From Shimia sp041624275 (GTDB taxonomy: Bacteria > Pseudomonadota > Alphaproteobacteria > Rhodobacterales > Rhodobacteraceae), in contig NZ_JBFJVE010000201.1 in assembly GCF_041624275.1 (NCBI RefSeq), forward strand, positions 1 through 5,315: 5,315 nt of DNA. The letters are read 5' to 3'. Of this stretch, positions 5,065 through 5,315 are shown piece after piece (the first letter of the stretch is position 1; each line of letters starts with the position of its first letter). The notes under the pieces are model-generated. The model was not told the DNA's origin, did no database searches, and worked only from the letters and a program-made list of their open reading frames with translations. The position numbers and the translations under genes are program-made.

Positions 5065-5315
5065 TGCTCCCTCTTGCAGCCGACGGCCTCGGCGACATTG
5101 GCGAAACCGTCGCGTTCCAGGCAGGCGTCGAGCCCGCGCACGATCTCTTCGACCAGCGACAGGCCGCCATAGACCAGCGCCGTGTAAAGCTGCACCGCCG
5201 AGGCCCCGGCGCAGATCTTGGCATAGGCCGCCTCGGCGCTGGCGATGCCGCCGACCCCGATCAGCGGCACCCGGTCTTGCAGCAGCGCCGACATCCGCGC
5301 CAGCACCCGGGTCGA
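5055..5315 (-). CDS. pyrD: Dihydroorotate dehydrogenase (quinone), C-terminal part; N-terminus off the right edge
   Basis: Fourth step of de novo pyrimidine synthesis: oxidises dihydroorotate to orotate with FMN, passing electrons to quinone at the inner membrane in class 2 enzymes. The 86 visible residues begin STRVLARMSALLQDRVPLIG. VPLIGVGGI is the FMN-phosphate loop and GASAVQLYTALVYGG the second FMN-phosphate contact and C-terminal signature of class 2 PyrD. The frame is open to the right edge, so the start is outside; the GTG at 5306 is an internal valine codon. It precedes and overlaps the ArsC-like gene by 10 bp, forming an operon with it. Substrate-binding and catalytic residues lie outside the window. 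Confidence 0.92.
   Translation of the reverse strand, partial: STRVLARMSALLQDRVPLIGVGGIASAEAAYAKICAGASAVQLYTALVYGGLSLVEEIVRGLDACLERDGFANVAEAVGCKREQWL

Overview
The window looks like chromosomal DNA of a high-GC alphaproteobacterium, most likely Rhodobacteraceae (Roseobacter/Paracoccus/Rhodobacter group). The grounds are the strong G/C preference at third codon positions, the style of the acyl-CoA dehydrogenase (DmdC/FadE-like with an extra N-terminal segment), the short MerR regulators beside it, and the pyrD–ArsC-like pair. No mobile element, CRISPR array, tRNA or rRNA is visible.

Layout. Positions 1-2335 are read on the minus strand. They hold the N-terminal two thirds of an acyl-CoA dehydrogenase (1-1176, cut by the left edge) and, upstream of it, two paralogous small MerR-family regulators (1305-1706 and 1964-2335). 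Positions 2450-4707 are read on the plus strand as a tightly packed three-gene unit: two different hotdog-fold (PaaI/4HBT-like) thioesterases separated by 1 bp, then a MATE/DinF-type multidrug exporter whose GTG start lies inside the end of the second thioesterase. Positions 4720-5315 are read on the minus strand: the C-terminus of dihydroorotate dehydrogenase (pyrD, cut by the right edge) overlapping an ArsC/YfgD-like thiol reductase. The plus and minus units converge with only 12 bp between them.

Regulatory DNA. The intergenic stretch upstream of the first MerR gene (1707-1963) is rich in symmetry. It has a TTACGT-TG-ACGTAA dyad that resembles operators of LiuR-type MerR regulators, a perfect 9-bp inverted repeat next to it, an octamer-plus repeat 32 bp apart, and a strong 11-bp hairpin just after the second MerR gene. 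A 40-bp interval with perfect 11-bp arms lies between the first MerR gene and the dehydrogenase. The divergent region 2336-2449 has plausible back-to-back promoters and a TTGGCGCCAA palindrome.

How it may work together (inference): the MerR proteins probably sense acyl-CoA or a related metabolite and control beta-oxidation genes such as the dehydrogenase. The thioesterases act on the same class of acyl-CoA compounds, and the exporter is translationally coupled to them. The pyrD/ArsC-like unit is probably unrelated housekeeping. I see nothing that is clearly a new biological system. The most notable items are the dual-MerR arrangement with its operator cluster and the thioesterase-thioesterase-MATE unit.
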